DNA of 64,000 nt from Eubacterium barkeri (GTDB taxonomy: Bacteria > Bacillota > Clostridia > Eubacteriales > Eubacteriaceae). The translations under genes and the position numbers were made by a program. The notes below the pieces were generated by a model, which ran no database searches, was not told the DNA's origin, and saw only the letters and a program-made list of their open reading frames with translations. Numbering within the stretch: the first letter of the stretch is position 1; each line of letters starts with the position of its first letter. Where the stretch lies: contig NZ_FNOU01000014.1 of NCBI RefSeq assembly GCF_900107125.1, forward strand, positions 17,889 to 81,888, read 5' to 3'. Shown here one piece after another: positions 26,046 through 35,500 of the stretch.

Positions 26046-26078
26046 AGTATAATTCCCAGCTGTCACACCGTTGTCACA
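26046..26078 (-). promoter_or_regulatory. Tandem TGTGAC promoter of the SipW-substrate operon
   Basis: On the minus strand TGTGAC (26073-26078) and TGTGAC (26062-26067) are 11 bp apart, start to start. The second ends exactly 10 bp before the -10 TATACT (26046-26051). One of five such promoters in the window. Confidence 0.75.
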
Positions 26079-26099
26079 TCTAAGTATTTATAACTTTTT

Positions 26100-26813
26100 T
26101 TATTCAATATTCACCGCCGTTTCTGACGTTACCACACTTGCCATGCCACTGAAATCATCAATCCCCCAGGCCCCCTTCAAAGAAGAATTCCCATCGGCAT
26201 CCTTTTGACCAGCCGCTATACCTTCTGTGAGAACCTGGAGTTCAAAATGGGTATTTTCCGGTAGCTTACCCGTATAAGTAACCGCGGTAATTAAGTTCGT
26301 AGTCGTACTCCCAGGTGTTACAGCTTCTGTGTAATAATAGTAGCTTTCCCCACCGCTATGATCGACCACCCATTTAGAATCTGTACCAAAGGTGTAATTT
26401 ACCTTCCCAGCCATATCCACCGGCACCACCTGTCCGGCGTATTCAGTCCCATCGTTGTATCGAAGAATCGGCACTAACCGAACCCGTACATAGGTATCCA
26501 CGGTTTTATAGTCGGGTTTATCTAAATTCTTAATGGCAACGGTCTTTGACACTGTGGGATTGTCTGCTGTCATTTCTGTGTAATGATTCACATTCTCATC
26601 AGCGTTTCCCGGGTTTTCTAAATCCTGGGTTTTATCCCCACCTGTCTCAATCACACTCACATTCACATGTCCACCATCAAAGGCGTTTACCATGGTTCCG
26701 GTGACAGCGCTTAATAGCGCAACTGTGCCGCCTATCATTAAAAAAGCGATGGCAGCAATCATGAGGAAAAGCTGTTTTTTATTATTTCTTAGATTTTTTA
26801 TGAACTGCTGCAT
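26100..26813 (-). CDS. Exported protein co-encoded with SipW (SipW-substrate-like)
   Basis: A 237-residue protein with a basic start (MQQFIKNLRNNKKQLFLM), a hydrophobic segment and GGTVALLSAVTGTMVNAF in the position where SipW substrates have their cleavage region. The mature part is beta-rich, with TVDTYVRVRLVPILRYNDG and ESYYYYTEAVTPGSTT, comparable to BsaA/TasA-like proteins. Its start lies inside the 3' end of sipW (32-base overlap), so translation is coupled. It is probably the cognate anchor or minor subunit of the fibre. Confidence 0.82.
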   Translation of the reverse strand: MQQFIKNLRNNKKQLFLMIAAIAFLMIGGTVALLSAVTGTMVNAFDGGHVNVSVIETGGDKTQDLENPGNADENVNHYTEMTADNPTVSKTVAIKNLDKPDYKTVDTYVRVRLVPILRYNDGTEYAGQVVPVDMAGKVNYTFGTDSKWVVDHSGGESYYYYTEAVTPGSTTTNLITAVTYTGKLPENTHFELQVLTEGIAAGQKDADGNSSLKGAWGIDDFSGMASVVTSETAVNIE

Positions 26814-27318
26814 TCTTTTTCTCCTTTCCCTTCTCTGGTGTCTCCTCTTTAAATAGAAGATCCGGTACGAAGGTAAGTACCAGCACCACCAGGATAGTGG
26901 TGATCAGGATGATCATTCCCTGCTGGGTTTGGGCGTAAACGGCCAGGTACCCAAGCATTGGAACGGTAAAAGCCGGCTTGCCGACCAGGTTTTCATAGGA
27001 TACACTCCCACCGTCCGGCGTGTTATTGGCATCTCCCTTCGTGTAGAAACATTGATTTTGTGTATCAATGGCAATGACCCGGTGGGTAACCATGGTATCC
27101 GCACTAATTTTAAAGGTAATGGGATCACCCGGCTTCACCGCATTGGCATCTGCCTCTTTAACGAAGATCAGACTTCCCACATGATAGGTGGGTTCCATAC
27201 TCCCACTGAGTACGGCCAAAGGTGTCATCCCAAGGAGTCGTGGCAGCATCATAATGGCAGCCAACCCTACTAAAAGTATCAAGATGATTGTTGTTAAGAT
27301 ATTATAGGCTTTTCTCAT
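26782..27318 (-). CDS. sipW: SipW-type signal peptidase I
   Basis: A 178-residue ER/archaeal-type signal peptidase. The catalytic Ser is in LSGSMEPTYHVGSLIFV (about residues 37-53) and the catalytic His in MVTHRVIAID, in place of the Lys of ordinary bacterial SPase I. One membrane span lies at each end (residues about 8-28 and 133-152), followed by a highly basic tail. It cleaves TasA/camelysin-type precursors, of which at least four are encoded in the window. It is transcribed from the tandem-repeat promoter at 27353-27385. Confidence 0.93.
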   Translation of the reverse strand: MRKAYNILTTIILILLVGLAAIMMLPRLLGMTPLAVLSGSMEPTYHVGSLIFVKEADANAVKPGDPITFKISADTMVTHRVIAIDTQNQCFYTKGDANNTPDGGSVSYENLVGKPAFTVPMLGYLAVYAQTQQGMIILITTILVVLVLTFVPDLLFKEETPEKGKEKKNAAVHKKSKK

Positions 27319-27352
27319 TGGGGTTTGTCGTCCTTCTTCGTTTTATGCCCCC

Positions 27353-27385
27353 ATAATAACAAGGTCAAGTCACATCATGGTCACA
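27353..27385 (-). promoter_or_regulatory. Tandem TGTGAC promoter of the sipW operon
   Basis: On the minus strand TGTGAC (27380-27385) and TGTGAC (27369-27374) have an 11-bp period. The second ends 10 bp before the -10 TATTAT (27353-27358). Confidence 0.72.
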
Positions 27386-27432
27386 ACGCATTTTTTCATT
27401 CCCTAACCTGCGATAATTTCTCTATTTTCTCC

Positions 27433-27461
27433 TTGTTATATGATTTCATTTAAAGTATAAT
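27433..27461 (+). promoter_or_regulatory. Sigma-A promoter of the polyferredoxin gene
   Basis: TTGTTA (27433-27438), a 17-bp spacer, and TATAAT (27456-27461). The predicted leader is about 60 bases. Confidence 0.75.
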
Positions 27462-27529
27462 AAAGCCAAGCAACTTGTGTGTACATGTTTAGGACTTAAA
27501 TTCAAATCACAAAAAAGGGGAGACTGTCA

Positions 27530-27919
27530 ATGAAAAAGTTAATAATGGAAAACAAAGAGCTTTGTATGTCTTGTTTAAGCTGCGAGCTGGCCTGTGCCGA
27601 AGCCTTTTATAAGGCTCCGGTATCAGAATACGCCTGCATTCAGATTAACAAAAAGGACGACGGCACCATCAAGCCCAGCCTATGCGTGCAATGCGGTAAA
27701 TGCGCCAGAGCCTGTGAAGCTGGCGCCATTACCCAAAATAAAAAAGGAACCTACATCCTGAACAAAAAGCTCTGTGTGGGCTGTTTGAAGTGTGTGGATG
27801 TCTGTCCCTTTGGTCTTATTGTGAAAGCTGATCATGTGGAAAAGCCTTCAAAATGTATTGCCTGCGGCATTTGTGTCAAAGCCTGTCCAGTGGATATTCT
27901 GAAGGTCGTTGAATCCTAA
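27530..27919 (+). CDS. Polyferredoxin with four [4Fe-4S] motifs (CooF/HycB-like)
   Basis: A 129-residue protein with four Cx2Cx2Cx3C motifs: CMSCLSCELAC, CVQCGKCARAC, CVGCLKCVDVCP and CIACGICVKACP. This four-cluster arrangement is that of CooF/HycB-type electron-transfer subunits, which link a catalytic subunit (CO dehydrogenase, formate dehydrogenase or an aldehyde oxidoreductase) to another acceptor. No catalytic partner lies next to it; it is a one-gene unit on the plus strand between minus-strand operons, with its own promoter and GGGGAG ribosome site. The partner is unknown. Confidence 0.88.
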   Translation: MKKLIMENKELCMSCLSCELACAEAFYKAPVSEYACIQINKKDDGTIKPSLCVQCGKCARACEAGAITQNKKGTYILNKKLCVGCLKCVDVCPFGLIVKADHVEKPSKCIACGICVKACPVDILKVVES

Positions 27920-27972
27920 TAAGGATTTGTCAATTTTTTTCAACAGAAAAAGGATGATTGCATAAAAAAAAA

Positions 27973-28087
27973 CACCCACAGATGTCCGGCATATAAAACC
28001 AGTTAAGGTCGACTTGACGCGAACAGCAAAGCTGTCCGCGGAGCGGAGCCTAAAATGGATTTATATGTCGGACATCGACTGTGAGTG
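27973..28087. repeat. 115-bp palindromic intergenic element
   Basis: The left arm CACCCACAG-ATGTCCGGCATATAAA pairs with the right arm at about 28054-28087 (minus strand reads CACTCACAG-TCG-ATGTCCGACATATAAA). The centre contains GGTCGACTTGACGCGAACAGC and a second hairpin GCGAACAGC-AAA-GCTGTCCGC with one mismatch. A partial copy lies at 3511-3565. The element sits just past rpiB and could also act as its terminator. Element size, arms and copy number suggest a MITE or REP-like sequence. Confidence 0.72.
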
Positions 28088-28122
28088 ATCTCTTGTGCAA
28101 TCGTCCTTTTTACGCTATTGAT

Positions 28123-28572
28123 TTACTGATTATACTTTTCTTCAATCGCCGTAATTTCGTCCAGACGGCGTTGGTGGCGGCCACCTTCGAATTCGGTATA
28201 GAGCCATTTCTTCACAATGGCCTTTGCCAGTTCCGTTCCCAGCACCCGTCCGCCTAAAACCAATACGTTGGAATTATTATGGCGTCTGGTCATTTCAGCC
28301 ATATATTCGTTGGTACAGAGGGATCCCCGAATTCCCGGGATCTTATTGACGGCGATAGAAATGCCCACGCCGGTTCCACAAATGGCAATCCCGCGCTCAG
28401 CCTGGCCCCCTGCCACGACCTCAGCAACCTTTTGCCCGTAAACGGGGTAGTCCACCGACTCCTCATTCTCAGGACCCAGGTCCATATATTCAATTCCTTC
28501 GTCAGACAGCAGAACCTTGATGACTTCCTTTAGCTCATATCCGCCGTGATCTGATCCAATGGCTATTTTCAT
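28123..28572 (-). CDS. rpiB: Ribose 5-phosphate isomerase B
   Basis: A 149-residue RpiB/LacAB-family isomerase starting MKIAIGSDHGGYELK. It has the active-site cysteine in ICGTGVGISIAVNK and TNEYMAEMTRRHNNSNVLVLGGR. GAGGT precedes this ATG; 21 upstream codons in the same frame are rejected. It interconverts ribose 5-phosphate and ribulose 5-phosphate. It has its own promoter (28601-28628). Confidence 0.95.
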   Translation of the reverse strand: MKIAIGSDHGGYELKEVIKVLLSDEGIEYMDLGPENEESVDYPVYGQKVAEVVAGGQAERGIAICGTGVGISIAVNKIPGIRGSLCTNEYMAEMTRRHNNSNVLVLGGRVLGTELAKAIVKKWLYTEFEGGRHQRRLDEITAIEEKYNQ

Positions 28573-28600
28573 TTGACACCTCGCAACCTTTGATGGGCTT

Positions 28601-28628
28601 ATTATAGCACACCCCTTCTTTTTTCCAA
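28601..28628 (-). promoter_or_regulatory. Promoter of rpiB
   Basis: On the minus strand TTGGAA (28623-28628), a 16-bp spacer and TATAAT (28601-28606), about 30 bases before the start codon. Confidence 0.65.
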
Positions 28629-28675
28629 AGCGCAAAGATTAGAAACTTTGATAAAGTAAGTATTGGTCAAATACC

Positions 28676-29719
28676 TTAAATAAACTGGTATCCTGCGGAT
28701 TTATACAGACGGTTGATAATGGCCAGGGTGTCATTGGTCACCGGAATGTCCTCGGCAAAGATATGCTTAACCTTCATTTCATCAAAAATACGCAGGCGAT
28801 CAAAGAGATTTCGGCCCATCTCCCCTGGATCCTCCCGGCTTCCCAGGGAAATGATGATTCCCTTATGATAGTTTCCCATGGTTTCATCCGTGGCCAAAAT
28901 CCCGATGCTGGTATCGCCATTCTTGGCCAGAACCTTAATATGGCTTGAAATCTTCGCCACCCGTTCTTCATCGGTCCCTTTAACAATAAGAACCTCGCCT
29001 TCCGGGGAGTAGTGGGTGTACTTCATTCCCGGAGATTTGACCTCCTCGGGAATGATATTTTCTGTAATGTTGGGAGAAATATCCACCTCACCAATAACCG
29101 CCGTCAAATCCCGGACGGTGATTCCTCCGGGACGCAAAAGGGTGGGTGGCTCAGTGGTCATATCCACCACGGTGGATTCCAGGCCCACCTCCACATCCTC
29201 CCGGATAAGGATGGCCGATACCTTCCCAAGCATATCTTCTAAAACGTGCTCCCCCTTGGTAGGGCTGGGGCGTCCGGAAATATTGGCCGAGGGTGCGGCA
29301 ATGGGCACCCCGGCTTCCTGAATCAGGCGGTGGGCAATATCTCCTGAAGGCAGGCGTATGGCCACCGTGGAGAGCCCTGCGGTGACTTCCTCTGGGATGA
29401 TCTCCCCCCGGTCCATGATAAGGGTCAGGGGCCCAGGCCAAAAAGCATCCATCAGAGCCCTGGCCTTTTCCGGAACCTGGGCGACCAAGCCGTCCACGGC
29501 CTCCACCTCCGCAATATGGACGATGAGAGGATTATCCCCGGGACGGCCCTTCGCTAAAAATATTTTTTTGACCGCTTCCCCATCTAAGGCATTGGCCCCC
29601 AATCCGTACACGGTTTCCGTGGGGAATACCACAGTTTCACCCTGGCGTATGAGCGCCCCCGCTTTTTTAAGACTTTCTGTAATGGATGCATCATCCATTT
29701 CTAAAAGCAAGGTCTCCAT
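28676..29719 (-). CDS. ywlC: L-threonylcarbamoyladenylate synthase
   Basis: A 347-residue Sua5-type protein. The YrdC domain (about 15-210) shows VVFPTETVYGLGANALD, IFLAKGRPGDNPLIVHI, VAIRLPSGDIAH and APSANISGRPSPT. The linker and C-terminal Sua5 domain follow, beginning SPGMKYTHYSPEGEVLIVKG. It makes threonylcarbamoyl-AMP from threonine, bicarbonate and ATP for the tRNA t6A37 modification, which TcdA (14247-14942) later cyclises. It follows pncB by 23 bases on the same strand. Confidence 0.94.
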   Translation of the reverse strand: METLLLEMDDASITESLKKAGALIRQGETVVFPTETVYGLGANALDGEAVKKIFLAKGRPGDNPLIVHIAEVEAVDGLVAQVPEKARALMDAFWPGPLTLIMDRGEIIPEEVTAGLSTVAIRLPSGDIAHRLIQEAGVPIAAPSANISGRPSPTKGEHVLEDMLGKVSAILIREDVEVGLESTVVDMTTEPPTLLRPGGITVRDLTAVIGEVDISPNITENIIPEEVKSPGMKYTHYSPEGEVLIVKGTDEERVAKISSHIKVLAKNGDTSIGILATDETMGNYHKGIIISLGSREDPGEMGRNLFDRLRIFDEMKVKHIFAEDIPVTNDTLAIINRLYKSAGYQFI

Positions 29720-29742
29720 GTTATCCCTTCTTTCTGACTGTA

Positions 29743-31179
29743 TTAACTCTCTGCACTATCTAATAGTGCCTGCTTCATCTCCCATAGGGATTTTGATAAG
29801 TCCACATGATAGACATGGGGATTGATCATCCGTTTAAAGGTTGGCCACAGGGTTTTCTTTTCAGCCACTAAATGAGCCTTACTCTCGGCAATGGTGGGAA
29901 CATCATAAACCTTTTTCCCATCTACAAAAATAGGGACCAGGAGTTCCTTTAGATAATAATCCGTGATGGTCCGTTTTTTCCAGGTATGCATGGGGTGGAA
30001 AATGGTTAAGGGTTCATTTTCATCAATAACCTCATCCCCCAGGCACAGCAAATCCGCCAGGGCCATGTTGTTACTCTTGCCATAAATCCGATAGATTTTC
30101 TTATATCCGGGATTGGTGATTTTCCAGGGATCGTTGGAAATCTTGATTTTAGGCTTTCCATCGATTTGGGCCATCTTGTAAACCCCCCCCAGGGCCGGGC
30201 AATCGTAGGCAGTAATAAGCTTCGTCCCAATTCCCCAGGAATTAATCTTCGCCCCCTGAATTTTCAGATCCTTAATGAGATACTCATCCAAATCGGAGGA
30301 AGCAACAATGACCGCATCGGTAAGGCCCTCCGCATCTAACATCTTTCTGGCCTCTGCAGTGAGGTAGGCTAAGTCCCCGGAATCAATGCGAATCCCGTAA
30401 TTCCCGGTAATTCGGCCATCAGCCAGGCATTCCTTAAAAACCTGGATGGCATGGGGCATTCCCTGCTCTAAAGTATTGTAAGTATCCACCAATAAAACTG
30501 CGTTCTGGGGATTATATTTTACAAATTTATAAAAGGATTCAAGCTCCGTATCATAACTTAAGACAAAGCTGTGGGACATGGTTCCCATGGAGGGCTTGCC
30601 CAACATCGCTTCCGTTTCCACCACCGAGGTTCCGGCACAGCCACCAATAACGGCTGCCCGGGCGCCAAAATACCCGGCCTCGGTACCATGGGCCCGGCGC
30701 AGTCCAAATTCCATCACTGGGTCGCCCTTGGCTTCCTCGACGATACGGGATGCCTTGGTGGCGATCAGGGTCTGATGATTGATGATGGACAAAATGGTGG
30801 TCTCTACAAGCTGAGCCTCAATGAGGGGCGCCTTCACCCGGATAATGGGCTCAAAGGGAAAGACAACCGTTCCTTCTGGTACGGCATAGAGCTCACCGGT
30901 AAACCGAAAGCTGCGTAAATAGTCGATGAAGCCATCGGAGAATTCAGGATGGTTCGCCTTTAAAAGCCGAACATCTTCTTCCTCAAAGGCTAACCCTTCA
31001 ATATATTCGATAACCTGTTCAAGTCCAGCTGCCACGGTGTAGCCGCCACCAAAGGGATTATTCCGGATGAATACGTCGAATACGGCGATTTCGTCCTTCT
31101 TACCATCTTCTAAATACACGTTTCCCATACTCAGCTGGTATAAATCCGTGGCCAGCTGAAGTTTTCTTTCAAATTGCAT
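29743..31179 (-). CDS. pncB: Nicotinate phosphoribosyltransferase
   Basis: A 478-residue enzyme of the NAPRTase family. Landmarks are LATDLYQLSMGNVY at the N-terminus, EFGLRRAHGTEAGYFGARAA, GTMSHSFVLSYDTELESF (region of the phosphorylated His), GIRIDSGDLAYLTAEARKML and SWGIGTKLITAYDCPALGGVYK. It joins nicotinate to PRPP for NAD salvage. AGGAG precedes the ATG. It is transcribed with the Sua5-type gene downstream. Confidence 0.95.
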   Translation of the reverse strand: MQFERKLQLATDLYQLSMGNVYLEDGKKDEIAVFDVFIRNNPFGGGYTVAAGLEQVIEYIEGLAFEEEDVRLLKANHPEFSDGFIDYLRSFRFTGELYAVPEGTVVFPFEPIIRVKAPLIEAQLVETTILSIINHQTLIATKASRIVEEAKGDPVMEFGLRRAHGTEAGYFGARAAVIGGCAGTSVVETEAMLGKPSMGTMSHSFVLSYDTELESFYKFVKYNPQNAVLLVDTYNTLEQGMPHAIQVFKECLADGRITGNYGIRIDSGDLAYLTAEARKMLDAEGLTDAVIVASSDLDEYLIKDLKIQGAKINSWGIGTKLITAYDCPALGGVYKMAQIDGKPKIKISNDPWKITNPGYKKIYRIYGKSNNMALADLLCLGDEVIDENEPLTIFHPMHTWKKRTITDYYLKELLVPIFVDGKKVYDVPTIAESKAHLVAEKKTLWPTFKRMINPHVYHVDLSKSLWEMKQALLDSAES

Positions 31180-31226
31180 TTCTGTCTCCTATTCTCCTGC
31201 TCCATATCCTTCAATCAATTCTAATC

Positions 31227-32402
31227 TCAATCCACTTGGCTTACTGTCTTTTTCTGCACTTCCTCTCCATAGCAGGCAAAGCCATTTTTTCCCAGCTCTT
31301 TGGCATGGTACATGGCCTGATCTCCATGGCTGTACAAGGTTTCAAAATCCGTTCCATCCCTGGGAAAACAGGCAATCCCAATGCTACATCCCAGGGGACT
31401 GCCATCCGGTAATCGAATGGATGATACCCGTCTCAAAACATGACGGGCTCGAGCGGTAACATCATCCGCTTCTCTCAGCTCCTTCATCAATACAATGAAT
31501 TCATCGCCGCCGATCCGCCCTACAATGTCTGAGGCTCTAAAAATTTCCGTTAGACTTTTCACCAACTCCATTAAGATTTGATCGCCGTAGGCATGGCCAA
31601 AATGATCATTGACCTGTTTGAAGTCATCAATATCAATGAGGAGGAGGCAATGGGACGAGCCCTGCCGAAAGTTAGATAATAATAAGAGGGTCTCAATTTC
31701 TTCCCGTACCGCTTTTTTATTAAAGGCACCCGTTAAAGGGTCCCGCCGGGCGTGATCCACTAAATTATTTTCCCGACATTTTTGATCCTCAATATCACTA
31801 ATAATTCCAATAATTCTTTGGGTTTCACCACCGTCATCCTGAATACCCACCAATCGGATTCGACTCCAATGTGGCTGACCATCCCCGTAGATAAAGCGAA
31901 ATTCCTCCTCAGCAAATTCCTGTCCACCCAGAATCATCATCACCATCCCCTGGAAAGACAAGGCCTCGCTGTCCACCACTATGCTGCCATTTTCAATCAT
32001 CTCCGGGGTGGGGGTGTATCCTAAAGCCGCCCACCATTTTGTGGAGGTCTGTACTTGGGCACATCCCAGGTCCCATTCAAAATATAAAACGTCCATGGCG
32101 TCAAGGATGACCTGATTGCGCAATTCCTCCATGCGGATGGCCTCACAGTAGGCATCTTCAATCTGCCCTTCCATTTTTTCTCTGAGACAAATAACGCGCA
32201 TAAGTAGTAGGGCAAAGGCAATCATATCTAAAATTAATGGTGCTAACGACCAAAGGGAGGTATCCCATGTCCGTCCATTGATGATATTGCTCACCAACAC
32301 GATCAGCGAAACCACCATCAGACACAAACACGCTAAAGCGATTTTATAATTTCGATCCCTCTCAATTTTAAAAATCTCTTTTTGTTTCTCTTTAATTTTC
32401 AT
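31227..32402 (-). CDS. Membrane-bound PAS-GGDEF diguanylate cyclase
   Basis: About 391 residues. Two membrane helices span about 20-75, a PAS-like domain lies at about 95-215 (YFEWDLGCAQVQTSTKWW through IISDIEDQ), and a complete GGDEF domain follows (DPLTGAFNKKAVREEI, LLLIDIDDFKQVNDHFGHAYGD, VGRIGGDEFIVLM). The inhibitory I-site RxxD is present five residues before GGDEF (RASD). It should make cyclic di-GMP. No EAL or HD-GYP domain lies in the window. The ATG at 32402 (GGAG six bases upstream) is preferred to 32414; both are possible. Confidence 0.92.
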   Translation of the reverse strand: MKIKEKQKEIFKIERDRNYKIALACLCLMVVSLIVLVSNIINGRTWDTSLWSLAPLILDMIAFALLLMRVICLREKMEGQIEDAYCEAIRMEELRNQVILDAMDVLYFEWDLGCAQVQTSTKWWAALGYTPTPEMIENGSIVVDSEALSFQGMVMMILGGQEFAEEEFRFIYGDGQPHWSRIRLVGIQDDGGETQRIIGIISDIEDQKCRENNLVDHARRDPLTGAFNKKAVREEIETLLLLSNFRQGSSHCLLLIDIDDFKQVNDHFGHAYGDQILMELVKSLTEIFRASDIVGRIGGDEFIVLMKELREADDVTARARHVLRRVSSIRLPDGSPLGCSIGIACFPRDGTDFETLYSHGDQAMYHAKELGKNGFACYGEEVQKKTVSQVD

Positions 32403-32530
32403 TCCACTCTCCATGGAAACATGGGCTCCGCTCCCCCCAGCTGGACCCCGCCAAATATGTATACTTATTTTATTTTATCACTCTCTTTTCTTTTTTTCAA
32501 TGGTGAACCTTCACTTCCCAAATCTTACAA

Positions 32531-32566
32531 AAAAACCGACAAAACAAAGAATATTCTGTCGGTTTA
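32531..32566 (-). terminator. Terminator of ileS
   Basis: AAACCGACA-N15-TGTCGGTTT is followed on the minus strand by a run of T, just past the ileS stop at 32588. Confidence 0.8.
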
Positions 32567-32587
32567 TTATTCTATTGGAGGATTGGC

Positions 32588-35500
32588 TTAACAATCAGCC
32601 TTGGTAATTTCAATGGTTGCGTCATGACCGTTTAATCCAAAGACTTCACCGCCGCTGCCCACCGTTAAGCTTTCAGCCAAAGTTTCCTGCTTAACAAAGT
32701 CGGCATAGGCCGTAATGGCCGCCACTAAAGCATCATCCCCACTGTAGGTGATATGGATATGGTCCATGACCTCATAACCGTTGTTTTTACGCATCTGCTG
32801 CACCTTGGACACCAGCTCCCGGGCCAGGCCCTCGTCAATTAAATCCGGGGTCAGCCCGGTGTCTAAAATAACGAAGCGGTTGCCCTCGGTCTGGACATTG
32901 AAGCCAGGTTTCGCAGAAATACGCACATCCACCATTTCCAGGGTTACCTCGATGGTTTGTCCATCCACATCCACCGGAAAGTTTTCCCCGGCTTCCGTGG
33001 CGGCCACCAGGGCCGGAGCATCCACGGTGGCCATGGCCTTGCCCAGGAGCTTCACGTTTTTCCCTAAAATGGGGCCAGCCACTTTAAAGTTTGGCTTGAT
33101 GGTATAATCCATAAAGGCGCCCAAATCATCCTTAAAGACCACTTCCTTGATGTTCAGCTCTTCCTGCATCAAACCCACCAGATTTTTAAGCATGTCCTTA
33201 TACTTGCCATCGATGATGACCTCGGACAGGGGCTGGCGGACCTTGATTTTAGCATCCTCTCTGGCACCGCGGCCCAGGCTGACCAAATCCCGGACCAGGT
33301 CCATGGGGCCTTCGACTGCATCGTCAATAAGGGCCGCATCTGCCACGGGATAATCTGCCAGGTGGACGGATTCCTCTCCGGTAAGGTCGCAGTAAATTTC
33401 TTCACTGATATAGGGCGCATAGGGGGCGCACAGACGGCTTAAGCCCTCCAACACCTCGTAGGTGGTGCGGTAGACCGCCTGCTTATCCGCACTCATGCCG
33501 GATTCCCAGAAACGGCGGCGGTTGCGACGGATGTACCAGTTGGACAGATCTTCATTGACAAAGAACTGGATTTTACGCACCGCTCGGGTGAGGTCGTAGT
33601 GGTCCATTTCCTCGGTGACTTCCTTGACCAGACGGTTGTATTTAGATAAAATCCACCGGTCGATTTCCGGGCGCTGGTCCACCGGCACATCAAAGGTTCT
33701 TGGATCGATGCCGTCAGTATCGGCATACAGGGCAAAGAAGGTGTAGGTATTCTTTAAGGTATTAAAGAACTTGCTGCGCACTTCCTTCAGACCCTCCACA
33801 TCAAACTTGGTGGGGGTCCAGGCCGGGGATACATAGAGCAGGTACCAGCGCAGGGCGTCTGCGCCGTATTCGTCAAAGAGCTCGAAGGGGTCCACAGTGT
33901 TTCCCTTGGACTTACTCATCTTCTGGCCCTCGGCATCTAAAATCAAATCGTTGACCAGCACATTCTTATAGGGTGCCTTTCCCGTGACAAAGGAAGAAAT
34001 GGCCAGCAGGGAGTAGAACCACCCCCGGGTCTGGTCGATGCCCTCACAGATAAAGTCTGCGGGGAAAGCGTCGGCGGGTAAGGGGGGGATATCCGCATCC
34101 TTGGGATTTTGCCCGTCCTTAAGCTGGGAAAACGGATAGTGCTGCTGGGCAAAGGGCATGGAGCCAGAGTCGAACCAGCAGTCAATGACATCCTTCACCC
34201 GGGTCATCCGGCCGCCGCATTTGGGGCAGGTCAGGTGCACATCATCCACATAGGGGCGGTGGAGTTCAATATCCTCAGAAATATCCTCCATGGCCTTCTC
34301 TGCCAGCTCTGCCCGGGAGCCCACAGAGGCCAGGCCATCACAATCCTCATGATCACAGCGCCAAATGGGCAGGGGTGTCCCCCAGTAACGGCTACGGGAA
34401 ATCGCCCAGTCGTTCAGGTTTTCCAGCCAGTTGCCAAAGCGTTTTTCCCCCACAAATTCCGGGAACCAGTTGACGCCGTCATTGTTTTTAATCAGGCGGT
34501 CCTTAATCTTGGTGATTTCAATATACCAGCTGGGCTTGGCGTAGTACACCAGGGGTGTCTTACAGCGCCAGCAATGGGGGTAATTATGCAGAACCTTTTC
34601 CTTTTTAAAGAGGACCCCTTTATCCTTTAACCATTTAATGATTTCAATATCCAGGCCCTCTTCCATGACGAAGTGGCCCTTCCATGGCGTAGCGGTGTAG
34701 GCCCCGTCCTCTCCCACGGGCTGCAGCACCGGCAGGCCGTACTTCCGGCCCACCTGGTAGTCGTCCTCCCCAAAGGCCGGGGCGATATGGACGATCCCGG
34801 TGCCATCGTCGGTGGTGACGTAATCCGCACAGGTCACATAAAAGGCTTTGCCCTTGACGGGGACATCTGAGAAGGGCATGAGACGATTGTATTCTATCCC
34901 CTCTAAATCACGCCCCTTCATTTCTGCAATAATTTCATAATCCTCACCCAGCAGTCTATCCGCCAGTACCTTGGCACAGATGTAGGTTTCACCATGACTA
35001 ACGGCCTTAATGTAGTCCGCCGCCGGGTTAACCGCCAGGGCCACGTTGGCCGCTAAAGTCCAGGGGGTCGTGGTCCACACCAGGAAATATTCATCGGCGT
35101 CAGAGCGCTTAAAGCCCACCACCACGGTATTGGTCTTAATTTCCTGATAACCCTGGGCCACCTCATGGGAGGCTAAGCCGGTGCCACAGCGGGGGCAATA
35201 GGGCAGAATCTTATGCCCTTCATAAATAAAGTCTTCTTCAAAAAATTTATTCAGAATCCACCATACGGATTCAATATAATCATTATCCAGGGTAATATAG
35301 GGATTTTCTAAATCCACAAAATACCCCATGCGCTTGGTCATTTCACGCCATTGGGCCTCGTAGCTAAACACCGAATCCTTACATTTTTTATTAAATTCAG
35401 CAATCCCATAAGCCTCGATTTCTGGCTTACTGGAAATTCCCAGCTGCTTTTCCACTTCAATTTCCACCGGCAGGCCGTGGGTATCCCATCCCGCCTTACG

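Noticed and set aside
34109..34630. A 173-codon plus-strand frame
   Set aside because: It is antisense to ileS and has no start signals.
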